Of a stretch of 64,000 bases of DNA, positions 37,059 through 46,413 are shown one piece after another. The translations under genes and the position numbers were made by a program. The stretch covers positions 186,001 through 250,000 of the forward strand of contig NZ_STGF01000005.1 in assembly GCF_005222705.1 (NCBI RefSeq), in the 5' to 3' direction. Below the pieces are notes generated by a model. That model saw only the letters and a list, made by a program, of their open reading frames with translations, made no database searches and was not told the origin of the DNA. Each line of letters begins with the position of its first letter. The stretch's first letter is position 1. The stretch is from Paenibacillus sp. SY21-1. Lineage in GTDB: Bacteria > Bacillota > Bacilli > Paenibacillales > Paenibacillaceae.

Positions 37059-37125
37059 AATAACAACATTATTGGCGGAATTATTGACACTTTTGCCGGT
37101 AAGAGCCCGCTATAATGTTGTTATT
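37059..37125 (+). promoter_or_regulatory. GH88 promoter with paired inverted operator
   Basis: A perfect -10 TATAAT (37111-37116) with TTGACA (37084-37089) 21 bases before it, an overly long spacer. Two perfect 14-bp inverted repeats AATAACAACATTAT (37059-37072) and ATAATGTTGTTATT (37112-37125) bracket the promoter; the second covers the -10. Their 53-base spacing is about five helical turns. Confidence 0.55.
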
Positions 37126-37164
37126 AAATGCTATCTCATCTATGCAAAGGAAGAAGGTATCCTC

Positions 37165-38319
37165 TTGATAAACGAACAAGACCGACTATGGGTAAACGGC
37201 GTCATCTCCAAAATTACCGACAAACTGGACTGGGTCAGCGAGAAATCCCGCCATAAAATTCCGTATACGACGGTTGACGGTACGCATGACGACCGCAGCA
37301 AGGAAAATCCGAGCGGCGATGATGCGGACGGAATTTGCTGGTGGACGAACGGCTTCTGGGGCGGCATGATGTGGCTTATGCATCACGAAACAGGCCAAGA
37401 GAAATATAAGGAAATTGCCGCTTACTCCGAGGAGCAGCTGGATCGCTGTTTCGAGCAGTTCTATGGCTTGCATCACGATGTCGGATTTATGTGGCTGCCG
37501 ACTAGCGTTGCGAGCTACAAAGTGACCGGAAATCCGGAGTCGCGCAAAAGAGCGCTGCTTGCCGCCAACCTGCTCGCGGGACGCTTTAATCTGGCCGGCG
37601 GCTTCATCCGCGCCTGGAACGATTTGAAGGAAGGCGATACGAGGGGCTGGGCCATCATCGATTGTATGCTGAACATTCCGCTCCTGTATTGGGCATCGGA
37701 GGAAACCGGAGACCCGAGATTCAAGCAAATTGCGATGAAGCATGCCGATACGTCGATGGACGCTTTTGTCAGACCGGACGGCTCTGTTCACCACATTGTA
37801 GAATTTGATCCTTTTGCGGGCGGCGTAGTGAAAACGTACGGAGGTCAAGGGTATGCGGAAGGCTCATCGTGGACGAGAGGCCAGACCTGGGCGCTCTACG
37901 GTTTTATGATGAGCTATATTCATACCGGCAAGCAGGAGTATTTGGATACGGCCAAGCGCGTCGCGCATTACTTTATAGCCAATATCCCGGCGGACGGCGT
38001 GATTCCCGTTGATTTCAGGCAGCCTGCCGTGCCAAAGCTGGAGGACGATACGGCTGCCGCCATCGCGGCTTGCGGTCTGATCGAGATTGCCAAGGCCGTC
38101 GGCGAGCATGAGAAGGATTTGTATGTGAACGCGGCGCTGAAGCTGTTGAAAACGCTGGATCATTCCCGAAGCGATTGGACGAAAAATCGCGATGGCATTT
38201 TGCAAAACGGGACAGGCGCTTACCATTCGGCAACGCATCATTTTGAAATTATATACGGCGATTATTATTTTATCGAGGCGATTTTCAAGCTGAAGGGCAA
38301 CGATTTGTACCTTTGGTAA
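37165..38319 (+). CDS. GH88 unsaturated glucuronyl/galacturonyl hydrolase
   Basis: 384 residues. GH88 removes the 4,5-unsaturated uronic acid left by polysaccharide lyases. Motifs DWVSEKSRHKIPYTTVDGTH, CWWTNGFWGGMMWLMHHETG, LHHDVGFMWLPTSVASYKVT, HADTSMDAFVRPDGS, GSSWTRGQTWALYGFMMSYI and IPVDFRQPAVPKLEDDTAAA, with the catalytic Asp residues in the HDVGF and DDTAA blocks. The start is a TTG at 37165 with GAAGG upstream, following the promoter; the long frame from 36898 begins before the promoter and is rejected. No signal peptide. KduI and KduD in the window would process the product. Confidence 0.92.
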   Translation: MINEQDRLWVNGVISKITDKLDWVSEKSRHKIPYTTVDGTHDDRSKENPSGDDADGICWWTNGFWGGMMWLMHHETGQEKYKEIAAYSEEQLDRCFEQFYGLHHDVGFMWLPTSVASYKVTGNPESRKRALLAANLLAGRFNLAGGFIRAWNDLKEGDTRGWAIIDCMLNIPLLYWASEETGDPRFKQIAMKHADTSMDAFVRPDGSVHHIVEFDPFAGGVVKTYGGQGYAEGSSWTRGQTWALYGFMMSYIHTGKQEYLDTAKRVAHYFIANIPADGVIPVDFRQPAVPKLEDDTAAAIAACGLIEIAKAVGEHEKDLYVNAALKLLKTLDHSRSDWTKNRDGILQNGTGAYHSATHHFEIIYGDYYFIEAIFKLKGNDLYLW

Positions 38320-38471
38320 CCCCGGCAGCCAAGCCCGGATTTATGGCTACGCGGCCGAAGAGACTGCATCACGGCATGGTGTAAGGCTGGATGAAGATGC
38401 ATGCGGGCAGTCGCACGGATGCTTCGCTGACATTCAGATGCACAGGCCCGGCTCCCGATTTATGCTAAATC

Positions 38472-38514
38472 AAAAACCTTCTGCTCCGCTTGCAGCGTGG
38501 CGTAGAAGGTTTTT
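38472..38514. terminator. Bidirectional terminator, GH88 / DUF2277 gene
   Basis: AAAAACCTTCT pairs perfectly with AGAAGGTTTTT around a 21-base loop; T-tracts are present on both strands. Serves the GH88 gene and the converging DUF2277 gene. Confidence 0.85.
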
Positions 38515-38584
38515 GTGCTTTAACGTGCAATTTGCGCGCGAGAACAGCGTCTTATTGAAGCGTTGCCTAGTTTTCAGCCCTCGA

Positions 38585-38863
38585 TTATGCCTGTCCGTTT
38601 CCGAATCTTTTCTCGTTCCGCTCACGGGCGCGTTCCTGCTCTACCTCGCGATTGCGGGGCTCGGCGTTGGTTACGAGGGAGTCAAGCAGCGTCTGCGCAG
38701 CCTCTGTCACTTGCCGGATCGCCTGATGGAACGCTTCTTCATTCGCTTTGGAGGGCGAGGTGAAACCGGATATTTTTCTGACAAACTGGATCGCCGCCGC
38801 TTCCACTTCATCGGCCGTCGCCGGCGGCTCGTAATTAAACAAGGTTTTAATGCTTCTGCACAT
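38585..38863 (-). CDS. DUF2277-family protein
   Basis: 92 residues beginning MCRSIKTLFNYEPPATADEV, then AAAIQFVRKISGF and ANEEAFHQAIRQVTEAAQTLL, the full DUF2277 pattern. The function of the family is unknown; members are small soluble proteins. The ATG at 38863 has GGAAGG nine bases upstream; two earlier in-frame ATGs are possible. The last 15 residues are charged and extend the core. It stands alone downstream of an AraC gene on the minus strand. Confidence 0.85.
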   Translation of the reverse strand: MCRSIKTLFNYEPPATADEVEAAAIQFVRKISGFTSPSKANEEAFHQAIRQVTEAAQTLLDSLVTNAEPRNREVEQERARERNEKRFGNGQA

Positions 38864-38886
38864 ATCCATCTTCCTTCCTGTTTGGC

Positions 38887-39759
38887 TCAAGATTTGTATA
38901 AATGTCGCAAATATGCGGATGGAGCCTCTCCGAGCACTTTCTTGAACACCCTGCTGAAGTAATAAGGATTTTTATAGCCAAGCCTCTCGCTTATTTCCGT
39001 CATATTCATGGAGGTGTTGCGCATCAGGTCAATCGCTCTGTTCATGCGCAGCTTGGTATGGACCTCTAAGATGCGCTGACCTGTAAGACGCTTGAAAGCG
39101 GACGATACGTAGCTGTAATTTAAACCCAAGTGATCGCTGAGCTCGGAGGCCTCGAAATCGGACTCGATGTTTGCGGTCAAATATGTGATGACCCGGCCGG
39201 CAATTGCGTTATTTGCCGAAACCGAATGCTCGGGAATCTGGCTTTCCGAAGCATGCTGCAAATCCAGAAACAGCTCGTATACCTTCATGCTTATTTTTGC
39301 CCCATGATGCGTTTGGTGCTGCCTGTAATCCGCCAGCAGGGAGAGCAGCCTGCTCGAAAACGCTGTGTGAGGCAGAAAGGAGCCGCGTTTGGGCAAAACA
39401 AGCCGGTAATTGTAGTGCTCGACATTTAGATGTCCGGCTTCCAGCAACGGCGTATAGGGGCGATAGTTCTCCTCCGCAACGGCTGGGACGGTGAAGTGAA
39501 TCCAGAACCAGGCTGTTCCCGGCGACGTTTTCGGCAGGCCCCAGTGATGAAGCCCGTTTTTGAGGAACAGATGCTCTCCCTTCGCTAAGAGGTAGCTTGT
39601 CCCGTCCTCAATAACGTGCATGGAGCCTTCCGCCACATAGATGAACACGTCATAGGGCAGCGTCCGATCGGGGTGAGTATAGGGAGCCGTCGTCTGATTC
39701 CAGCCGATATCCCGCACGAGCGGCATTCGATCAGCTGTTAAAAAAACACAATGTTCCAT
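38887..39759 (-). CDS. AraC-family transcriptional regulator (cupin sensor)
   Basis: 290 residues: cupin domain (YDVFIYVAEGSMHVIEDGTS) and C-terminal helix-turn-helix pair (EASELSDHLGLNYSYVSSAF and MTEISERLGYKNPYYFSRVF). AGAGGGGC precedes the ATG. It ends 23 bases before the DUF2277 gene, so the two may be one transcript. Its target may be one of the nearby GH genes. Confidence 0.92.
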   Translation of the reverse strand: MEHCVFLTADRMPLVRDIGWNQTTAPYTHPDRTLPYDVFIYVAEGSMHVIEDGTSYLLAKGEHLFLKNGLHHWGLPKTSPGTAWFWIHFTVPAVAEENYRPYTPLLEAGHLNVEHYNYRLVLPKRGSFLPHTAFSSRLLSLLADYRQHQTHHGAKISMKVYELFLDLQHASESQIPEHSVSANNAIAGRVITYLTANIESDFEASELSDHLGLNYSYVSSAFKRLTGQRILEVHTKLRMNRAIDLMRNTSMNMTEISERLGYKNPYYFSRVFKKVLGEAPSAYLRHLYKS

Positions 39760-40120
39760 AAGCGGAGCCCCTCTTAACAGCTTGGTTTAGTAAAAGAAAG
39801 GATAGGCAGCATGCGCATGCCTGTACCCGGCATGTATCTGGCATATATACAGCGTAAAAAGTCAGCCCTGGCTGCCTGTTAAAGGCGTAAACCAATTGCG
39901 CAATCTGAATATGCGGAATCTGGATAGAGCTGATGATCTTAGGCTTGTTACCAGCAAGGTTGATTGCTCCCGGCACTGCTGCTGCTTTTCAGTGCCGGCA
40001 ACAGAAACGACCGAAGGCACGGAAAGGATGCACAAACTGTCTTTTCTTGAATGCCTTCATAAGCCTTGCTATTTTTACTGATTGGCACAATGCAACTCAA
40101 GAGCTAAACTTTCGGTCTAT
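39760..40120. other. Gene-free stretch with one hairpin
   Basis: No gene supported. A perfect 9-bp hairpin (CCGGCACTG with CAGTGCCGG, 39970-39998, loop CTGCTGCTTTT) stands in it. The last ten bases (TTCGGTCTAT) already resemble the end of the 51-bp repeat unit that begins at 40121. Confidence 0.6.
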
Positions 40121-40870
40121 AGTAACTTTTGTTACTAAAATCGCTCCGAGACGCCTCAGATAGAGTTTTACAGTAACTTTTGTGACTAAAATCGCTCCGA
40201 GACGCCTCAAATTGTGGTCTACAGTAACTTTTGTGACTAAAATCGCTCCGAGACGCCTCAGATAGAGTTCTACAGTAACTTATGTGACTAACTTCGCTCC
40301 GAAGCGCCTCAGATAGAGTTCTACAGTAACTTTTGTTACTAAAATCGCTCCGAGGTGTCCCAAATTGAGTTCTACAGTAACTTTTATGACTAAAATCGCT
40401 CCGAGGCGCCTCAGATAGAGTTCTACAGTAACTTTTGTTACTAAAATCGCTCCGAGGCGCCTCAGATAGAGTTCTACAGTAACTTTTGTTACTAAAATCG
40501 CTCCGAGGCGCCTCAGATAGAGTTCTACAGTAACTTTTGTGACTAAAATCGCTCCGAGACGCTTCAGATTGTGGTCTATAGTAACTTTTGTGACTAAAAT
40601 CGCTCCGAGACGCCTCAGATAGAGTTCTACAGTAACTTTTGTGACTAACTTCTCTCCGAAGCGCCTCAGATAGAGTTCTACAGTAACTTATGTGACTAAA
40701 ATCGCTCCGAGGCGCCTCAGATAGAGTTCTACAGTAACTTATGTGACTAACTTCGCTCCGAGACGCTTCAGATTGTGGTCTACAGTAACTTTTGTGACTA
40801 AAATCGCTCCGAGACGCCTCAGATAGAGTTCTACAGTAACTTTTGTGACTAACTTCTCTCCGAAGCGCCT
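40121..40870. repeat. 51-bp tandem repeat array, 14 full copies plus 36 bp
   Basis: Units begin exactly every 51 bases from 40121 to 40835; the 15th is cut at 40870. The unit starts AGTAACTTTTGTGACTAAAA, goes through TCGCTCCGAGGCGCCTC and ends AGATAGAGTTCTAC. Each unit carries two symmetric motifs: AGTAAC-N4-GTTACT (or GTGACT) and GAGGCGCCTC (perfect palindrome in part of the copies). Variants come in recurring types: TAAAATCGCTCCGAG versus TAACTTCGCTCCGAAG, and AGATAGAGTTCTAC versus AGATTGTGGTCTAC. All plus-strand frames meet stops; the minus frame is open in most units but closed in units 4, 12 and 13, with no start, so it is non-coding. Confidence 0.97.
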
Positions 40871-41163
40871 AAAATTCAGGACGTTGCACTCCAGGACGCA
40901 CAAAAAAACGCTTGTCGTTACCTCTCCGCCCTAGAGAAACAGCCAATGGAGGCGAGAGGTCGGCTCCGTTTATCGTTCTAGATGCAAGAGAACTTCACGG
41001 CTCCCGATCACCTGTAAAGAGGCTGCCGAATAATGTTCCATTCAAACTTCAAACTAATTATAAAACCTAAAAAAAGTATATGCAATCTATTCGTTCGTGC
41101 ATTTATCCTTGTTTTATTGGGAGTTAGAATAGTGATGAAAAACAAAAAAAGGAGGTTTCTGTA
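40871..41163. other. Intergenic region, repeat array to GH127
   Basis: Contains an inverted repeat (ACCTCTCCGCC at 40920-40930 with GGCGAGAGGT at 40951-40960, one bulged C). Toward the right it turns A/T-rich before the GGAGG site of the GH127 gene. No gene seen. Confidence 0.5.
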
Positions 41164-43041
41164 TTGACTACAGCGTTATTCGAGTTCCGTCCAGGTCAGG
41201 TCAGCCTTAGTCCTGGTCCGCTTGCCGGCCGATTCGAGCTCAATAAAGCCTATGTGATGAGCTTGACCGAACAAAATCTGCTGAGGAACTTTTATCTTGA
41301 GGCCGGCTTGTGGAGCTATAGCGGAAACGGAGGGACAACAACCGCTTCGGCGACGAGCGCCGACGGGCCCGAAACTTGGCATTGGGGCTGGGAATCGCCT
41401 ACTTGCGAGCTGCGCGGCCACATGATGGGACACTGGCTGTCTGCCGCATCGCGAATCTACGCCCAGACGAAGGACGGTCAGGTAAAAGCCAAAGCCGATT
41501 ATATTGTAGCCGAGCTATCACGCTGCCAGGAAGCAGGCGGGGGAGAATGGTTGGCCGCATTTCCGGAGAAATTTATGGAAAGGCTGATCAGCGGCAAATG
41601 GGTATGGGCGCCGCATTACACGATTCATAAGCTGCTGATGGGCTTGCATGAGATGTACACGCTTACCGGAAATCGTCAGGCGTTAACGATTATGGAGGGA
41701 ATGGCGAATTGGTTCGATCGCTGGACGAGCGCTCTCTCGCAGGAGCAGTTGGATGAGCTTCTTGATATGGAGACAGGAGGCATGCTCGAAGCGTGGGCCG
41801 ATTTATATGGCGCAACGGGTAACGAGCAGCATAAAAGGTTAATGGAGCGCTATGTCCGTCGGCGCCTGTTTGACAGGCTGCTTGCCGGTGAGGATGTCTT
41901 GACGAACAAGCATGCCAATACGCAAATACCGGAAATTCTCGGCGCAGCAAAAGCTTATGAGGTGACGGGAGACGAGCGGTTTCGGCGCATCGTGGAGGCG
42001 TTCTGGAGTTGCGCAGTGACAGAGCGGAGTTATCTGTGTACAGGAGCGGGCGATAATGGCGAGCTCTGGATGCCGCCCGGCGATATGGCGTCGCGGCTTG
42101 GCGTCGGTGGAGAGCATTGCTGCACCTATAATATGATGAGGCTGGCGCACTGCTTGCTCCGCTGGACCGGCAAGCCTGAATATGCGGATTATTGGGAACG
42201 GAGATTTATTAACGGCGTAATGGCCCATCAGCATGGCGGTACCGGAATGATCTCGTATTTCCTCGGGCTAGGGGCCGGTAGCCAAAAAATCTGGGGCTCG
42301 GAAACGCAGCACTTCTGGTGCTGTCACGGCACTCTGATCCAGGCAAACGCCTCCTATGAATCGCAAATTTATTTGCATGACGATGAAGGCATTTCGATTG
42401 CACAATGGATTCCATCAAGCCTGCGCTTCGAGCGGGAAGGCAGCTCGATGGAGCTTTGTATCGAGCAGGATAGCCAGCACGGGCTGTATCCGCTGAACAA
42501 ATGGTCGGTTCCAGGAATGGAGGCCATCACCCGGGTGCATAACCGGGCGATTCCCGTTCACAGGCCCGATCGTTTTCGCTACCTAATCAAGGTATCCGGC
42601 AGCGCTGCGGCGTCCTTCAAGCTCAAGCTTAGACTGCCCTGGTGGATAAGCGGCAATGCCGTCATCTCGATTAACGGCGTTCTCGAAAAGGGCTGCGCGG
42701 CAGCCGCCACTTATTATGAAATCGGGCGGGAATGGCGCGACGGCGACGTTGTGGCCTTAGAGCTGCCGATGAAGCTGACAGCTGAACCGCTGCCGGGCGA
42801 ACCGACAACGGTCGCTTTTATGGAGGGGCCGATCGTGCTGGCCGGGCTAGTATCGGAAGAGAGGACGCTCATTCCGGCGGGCGATCGGCCAGAGCAGCTG
42901 CTTGTGCCTGATCGGGAGCGCAACCATGGCTGGTGGAATCCAGGCTACTACCGGACGAGCGGCCTGGACCGGGGATTCCGATTGATTCCGTTATATGAAA
43001 TCGTAGATGAGCCGTATTCCGTATATTTTCCGGTAAAGTGA
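41164..43041 (+). CDS. GH127-family (DUF1680) beta-L-arabinofuranosidase
   Basis: 625 residues. GH127 enzymes are retaining, zinc-dependent, with a Cys nucleophile. Conserved parts: SPTCELRGHMMGHWLSAAS, WVWAPHYTIHKLLMGL, NKHANTQIPEILGA, GGEHCCTYNMMRLAHCLL (Glu/Cys zinc ligands) and HFWCCHGTLIQA (the Cys pair with the likely nucleophile). It would release beta-L-arabinofuranose from arabinan or hydroxyproline-linked side chains. The TTG at 41164 has GGAGG eight bases before it. No signal peptide. The other GH127 gene here, at 44440, belongs to a different subgroup. Confidence 0.9.
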   Translation: MTTALFEFRPGQVSLSPGPLAGRFELNKAYVMSLTEQNLLRNFYLEAGLWSYSGNGGTTTASATSADGPETWHWGWESPTCELRGHMMGHWLSAASRIYAQTKDGQVKAKADYIVAELSRCQEAGGGEWLAAFPEKFMERLISGKWVWAPHYTIHKLLMGLHEMYTLTGNRQALTIMEGMANWFDRWTSALSQEQLDELLDMETGGMLEAWADLYGATGNEQHKRLMERYVRRRLFDRLLAGEDVLTNKHANTQIPEILGAAKAYEVTGDERFRRIVEAFWSCAVTERSYLCTGAGDNGELWMPPGDMASRLGVGGEHCCTYNMMRLAHCLLRWTGKPEYADYWERRFINGVMAHQHGGTGMISYFLGLGAGSQKIWGSETQHFWCCHGTLIQANASYESQIYLHDDEGISIAQWIPSSLRFEREGSSMELCIEQDSQHGLYPLNKWSVPGMEAITRVHNRAIPVHRPDRFRYLIKVSGSAAASFKLKLRLPWWISGNAVISINGVLEKGCAAAATYYEIGREWRDGDVVALELPMKLTAEPLPGEPTTVAFMEGPIVLAGLVSEERTLIPAGDRPEQLLVPDRERNHGWWNPGYYRTSGLDRGFRLIPLYEIVDEPYSVYFPVK

Positions 43042-43431
43042 ACTGTAACCCGTAAGACGGGCACTTTTTTCAAAGTCTCTATCTTTAGGATCACAATTCA
43101 AAGGCCCGTTGAGGCTTTAGTCAGTTATGCGAAATTATTAATGTCACACGTATAAAAAGCTCAAAACAGGAATCAGTGCTTGACTTCAACTGAGTCGGAA
43201 CGCTGCGGGACAAGGGTTCTTCCGATCGCTGTTAAAGCCCGATTCCTTTCAATTATTGGAGTTATGGTTGAAATCGGCTTTTAAAGGCGACGACTGACGT
43301 TTCTCCAGAATCCCTTTGTTCATCCGCTATGCTTTGTTTTCTGTCAAGCTCTGATTATTAAGTTGAGCCTATAATCAGCTTATATTTCAACGTGCAGCGT
43401 AAGTTTTCCACCGGTGGACGGCATAAGCCGT
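43042..43431. other. Gene-free stretch
   Basis: Begins with a weak hairpin CCCGT-AAG-ACGGG followed by a T-run (43044-43071), which may terminate the GH127 transcript. The remainder contains nothing that I can support. Confidence 0.4.
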
Positions 43432-44304
43432 TTACGCTTGGGTAAACCGTTTGCGGTATTTGCCCGGTGACAGGCCAAGCGCGGCGGTAAAGCAGCTGGT
43501 AAAATAGGGAACGTTCTGGTATCCGACATGCAGTGCAATCTCGGCGATTGACCACTCGGTTTTGAGCAGCAGCAGCTTTGCCTGCTCCAGCCGGTATTTG
43601 GCAAGATACTGCGAAGGCGTAAGTCCGTACACCTGCTTCATGCAGCGGGTAATGTAGTTGTAATGAAAATTGAGCGTTTCGGACAAGGTGACACTAGTCA
43701 ACTCCGAACGATAGTTGTTTTTGATGTATGCCTCTGTTTTCTCGGCAAGGGTAACAACGGGACTGGCCGCGCTTTCGTTCTGCCGCAAATCCATCATGCG
43801 CAGCAGCTCTTCGAACGTCTGCTGCTGCGCCCAGAATGCGCTGGATTGGCGCTCTCCGGACGCCTTGTTCAACGTTTTGATGAGCCGGAACGCCTGCTCG
43901 GGGTAGGGAAGCGTCCACTGCTGCGGAATATGAAGAAAGTAGGGATGCGCAAGAAATTGCCGATGATGGGCGTCATGATTAAAGGAGGCAGCTTCCGTGT
44001 CCGCTTGCCGCCATTGGCCGAGCGCATGAAAGTGGACCCAGTAGAAATGGGTCGCTTCCTCCGAAGGCTTAACGGAGTAATGATACCGGTCAGGCAGCAA
44101 AAGCAGGCTTTGACCCGCCGTCAGGCTCCACTGCCGCTGCTCCTCGCCGATATACAGGCATCCTTCCGTCACGATAATCAAATCGAATACGCCAAGCTGC
44201 TTCCGGTTAGGATGCTGATCGCCCGGTTTATAATAGGTTTCTCCGCTTTCGAGATAATATGGCAATGGCGGCGCGGCAAAATAGACAATGCCCTCCTGCT
44301 CCAT
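43432..44304 (-). CDS. AraC-family transcriptional regulator (cupin sensor)
   Basis: 290 residues: cupin domain (GVFDLIIVTEGCLYIGEEQR) and C-terminal helix-turn-helix pair (SVTLSETLNFHYNYITRCMK and IAEIALHVGYQNVPYFTSCF). AAGGAGGTGC precedes the ATG. It is divergent from the GH127 gene at 44440 and lies between the two GH127 genes, so it is the likely regulator of one or both. Confidence 0.92.
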   Translation of the reverse strand: MEQEGIVYFAAPPLPYYLESGETYYKPGDQHPNRKQLGVFDLIIVTEGCLYIGEEQRQWSLTAGQSLLLLPDRYHYSVKPSEEATHFYWVHFHALGQWRQADTEAASFNHDAHHRQFLAHPYFLHIPQQWTLPYPEQAFRLIKTLNKASGERQSSAFWAQQQTFEELLRMMDLRQNESAASPVVTLAEKTEAYIKNNYRSELTSVTLSETLNFHYNYITRCMKQVYGLTPSQYLAKYRLEQAKLLLLKTEWSIAEIALHVGYQNVPYFTSCFTAALGLSPGKYRKRFTQA

Positions 44305-44439
44305 GCTGCACCTCCTTATGCTTGTGTGAAATATTATAAGAAAATGGTTGGAATCATTAATCGATTTGTTCCATTGTAACGCATAAAATAGATGCCAGCA
44401 GCCTTTTTATACATTATGCGGCATAAGGAGAGATCAACA

Positions 44440-46413
44440 ATGGGACAAGTGTCAAGCATTGAAAAAGCAAAACCGGTGTCGATGAAGCAAATTGCGATCA
44501 AGGACGCCTTTTGGAATGATTATATAGAGCTCGTAAGAGAAGTAGTCGTGCCGTACCAGTGGGAGGCCATTAACGACCGGGTCGAGGGAGCGGAGCGCAG
44601 CGGCGCCGTCAGCAATTTCAAAATTGCGGCAGGGCTTGAGCAGGGCGAGTATTACGGCTTTGTATTCCAAGATACTGACGTGGCGAAATGGCTGGAGGCG
44701 GTGGCTTATTTGCTTGTTGCCAAGCGCGATGAAGCGCTTGAGCAGGTCGCCGACGATATGATCGACATTATTGAAAAAGCGCAGCAGCCGAGCGGCTATT
44801 TGAACACTTACTTTACGATCAAGGAGCCTGAGGGCAAGTGGACCAATCTGACGGAGTGCCATGAGCTGTATACGGCGGGGCATATGATCGAAGCAGGCGT
44901 CGCTTACTACGAGGCGACAGGCAAACGCAAGCTGCTCGACATCGTGTGCCGGATCGCCGACGATATTGCAAACGTATTCGGAGACGGGCCGGGGCAAATT
45001 GCGGGCTACGACGGTCATCAGGAAATTGAGCTTGCGCTTGTTAAATTGTACAAAACAACCGGGGAAAGCAAGTATTTGGAGCTTAGCCGCTATTTTGTCG
45101 ACAAAAGGGGCGAGCAGCCGAGCTTTTTTATAGAGGAAGCGGAGCGCAGAGGCTGGACGACGCATTGGAACAAAGGAAGAATCCATATTGAACCTGAATA
45201 CTTCCAAGCCCATAAGCCGGTAAGAGAGCAAGATGTGGCGGTAGGGCATGCCGTTCGCGTCGTCTATATGCTCGCAGGCATGGCCGATGTAGCGCGCGAA
45301 ACCGGAGATGCCTCCCTGCTTGAGGCATGCCGCAGGCTGTGGAACAATATAGTGTCGAAGCAGATGTATATTACCGGCGGAATCGGTTCGATGGCGCAGG
45401 GAGAGGCGTTCTCTGTCGATTATGACCTTCCGAACGATACGGTATATTCGGAAACCTGCGCCTCGATCGGCCTTATTTTCTTTGCCCAGCGGATGCTGCA
45501 ATTGGATCCGGACAGCCGTTATGCGGATGTGCTGGAGCGTGCGCTGTACAATACGGTCATTGGCGGCATGTCGCGCGACGGCCGACATTTCTTCTACGTC
45601 AACCCGCTGGAAGTAACGCCTGATGTGTGCAATGGCCGCAATAAAAACTTTAATCACATAAAGCCGGTGCGTCAGGAATGGTTTGGCTGCGCCTGCTGTC
45701 CGCCAAATATTGCCCGTCTGCTGGCGTCGCTGGGCGACTACATGTACTCGGTGCAGAACAACGTCGTCTATTCGCATCTGTACATTGGAGGAGAGACGGA
45801 GCTTGAGCTGAATGGTGCGCGGGTGACAATTGTTCAGCAAGCCGAGCTGCCGTGGGAAGGCAAGGTCCGGTATGAAATTGGCCTGGATGCCGATGCCGAA
45901 TTTACGCTTGCTCTACGCCTGCCGGACTGGGCGTCCAGCCGGACGGTGAAAATCAATGGCGAAGCGTACGCGTTAGACGCCAACGTTGTCAAAGGTTATG
46001 CGATGCTTGAGCGGAGCTGGAAGTCGGGCGACGTGGTAGAGCTTGAACTGACTATGCCTGTTATGAAGGTGAGAAGCCACCCGCTCGTCAGACATAACGC
46101 CGGCAAGGTCGCGCTTCAGCGCGGACCGCTCGTCTACTGTCTGGAGGAAGCGGATAACGGGCCGCTGCTGCAGCAGTATACGTTGCAACGCGACGCCGAG
46201 CCGCATATTGCGTTCGATGAAAAGCTCGCAGGCGGAGTCAAGCTCATTCGTATCGATGCGAGCAAGCTCGATGCGGAATCATGGGGCCAGGCTTTATACC
46301 GCGCGGATCACGCTCCATCCGCCGATTCGGTGACGGCGACCTTTATTCCTTATTTCGCTTGGGCGAACAGGGGCAAGGGCGAAATGACGGTGTGGGTGAG
46401 AGAGCAGAGCTAG
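44440..46413 (+). CDS. GH127 beta-L-arabinofuranosidase (HypBA1-like)
   Basis: 657 residues, length and motifs of the bifidobacterial HypBA1 type. FKIAAGLEQGEYYGFVFQDT, ECHELYTAGHMIEAGVAYYE, DVAVGHAVRVVYMLAGM, YSETCASIGLIFFAQRML (zinc Glu and Cys) and WFGCACCPPNIARLLASLG (zinc Cys and nucleophile Cys). It cleaves terminal beta-L-arabinofuranosyl residues. ATG 44440 follows AAGGAGAG; an earlier ATG at 44392 has none. No signal peptide. Divergent AraC regulator next door; followed by a terminator. Confidence 0.94.
   Translation: MGQVSSIEKAKPVSMKQIAIKDAFWNDYIELVREVVVPYQWEAINDRVEGAERSGAVSNFKIAAGLEQGEYYGFVFQDTDVAKWLEAVAYLLVAKRDEALEQVADDMIDIIEKAQQPSGYLNTYFTIKEPEGKWTNLTECHELYTAGHMIEAGVAYYEATGKRKLLDIVCRIADDIANVFGDGPGQIAGYDGHQEIELALVKLYKTTGESKYLELSRYFVDKRGEQPSFFIEEAERRGWTTHWNKGRIHIEPEYFQAHKPVREQDVAVGHAVRVVYMLAGMADVARETGDASLLEACRRLWNNIVSKQMYITGGIGSMAQGEAFSVDYDLPNDTVYSETCASIGLIFFAQRMLQLDPDSRYADVLERALYNTVIGGMSRDGRHFFYVNPLEVTPDVCNGRNKNFNHIKPVRQEWFGCACCPPNIARLLASLGDYMYSVQNNVVYSHLYIGGETELELNGARVTIVQQAELPWEGKVRYEIGLDADAEFTLALRLPDWASSRTVKINGEAYALDANVVKGYAMLERSWKSGDVVELELTMPVMKVRSHPLVRHNAGKVALQRGPLVYCLEEADNGPLLQQYTLQRDAEPHIAFDEKLAGGVKLIRIDASKLDAESWGQALYRADHAPSADSVTATFIPYFAWANRGKGEMTVWVREQS

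Larger units (their letters stand above)
36719..37164. other. Intergenic region, thiO to GH88
   Basis: Contains the putative terminator after thiO and, at its right end, the promoter and inverted repeats for GH88. An open frame in phase with GH88 runs through most of it from 36898, but it lacks family similarity and ribosome sites, so it is not taken as coding. Confidence 0.5.

Noticed and set aside
36898..37164. N-terminal extension of the GH88 protein
   Set aside because: It precedes the TATAAT box and inverted operator, lacks a ribosome site and adds about 90 residues absent from the GH88 family.
40121..40870. CRISPR array or coding repeat
   Set aside because: Units are contiguous with no unique spacers and no cas genes nearby; plus-strand frames all contain stops, and the minus frame is interrupted in units 4, 12 and 13 with no start codon.
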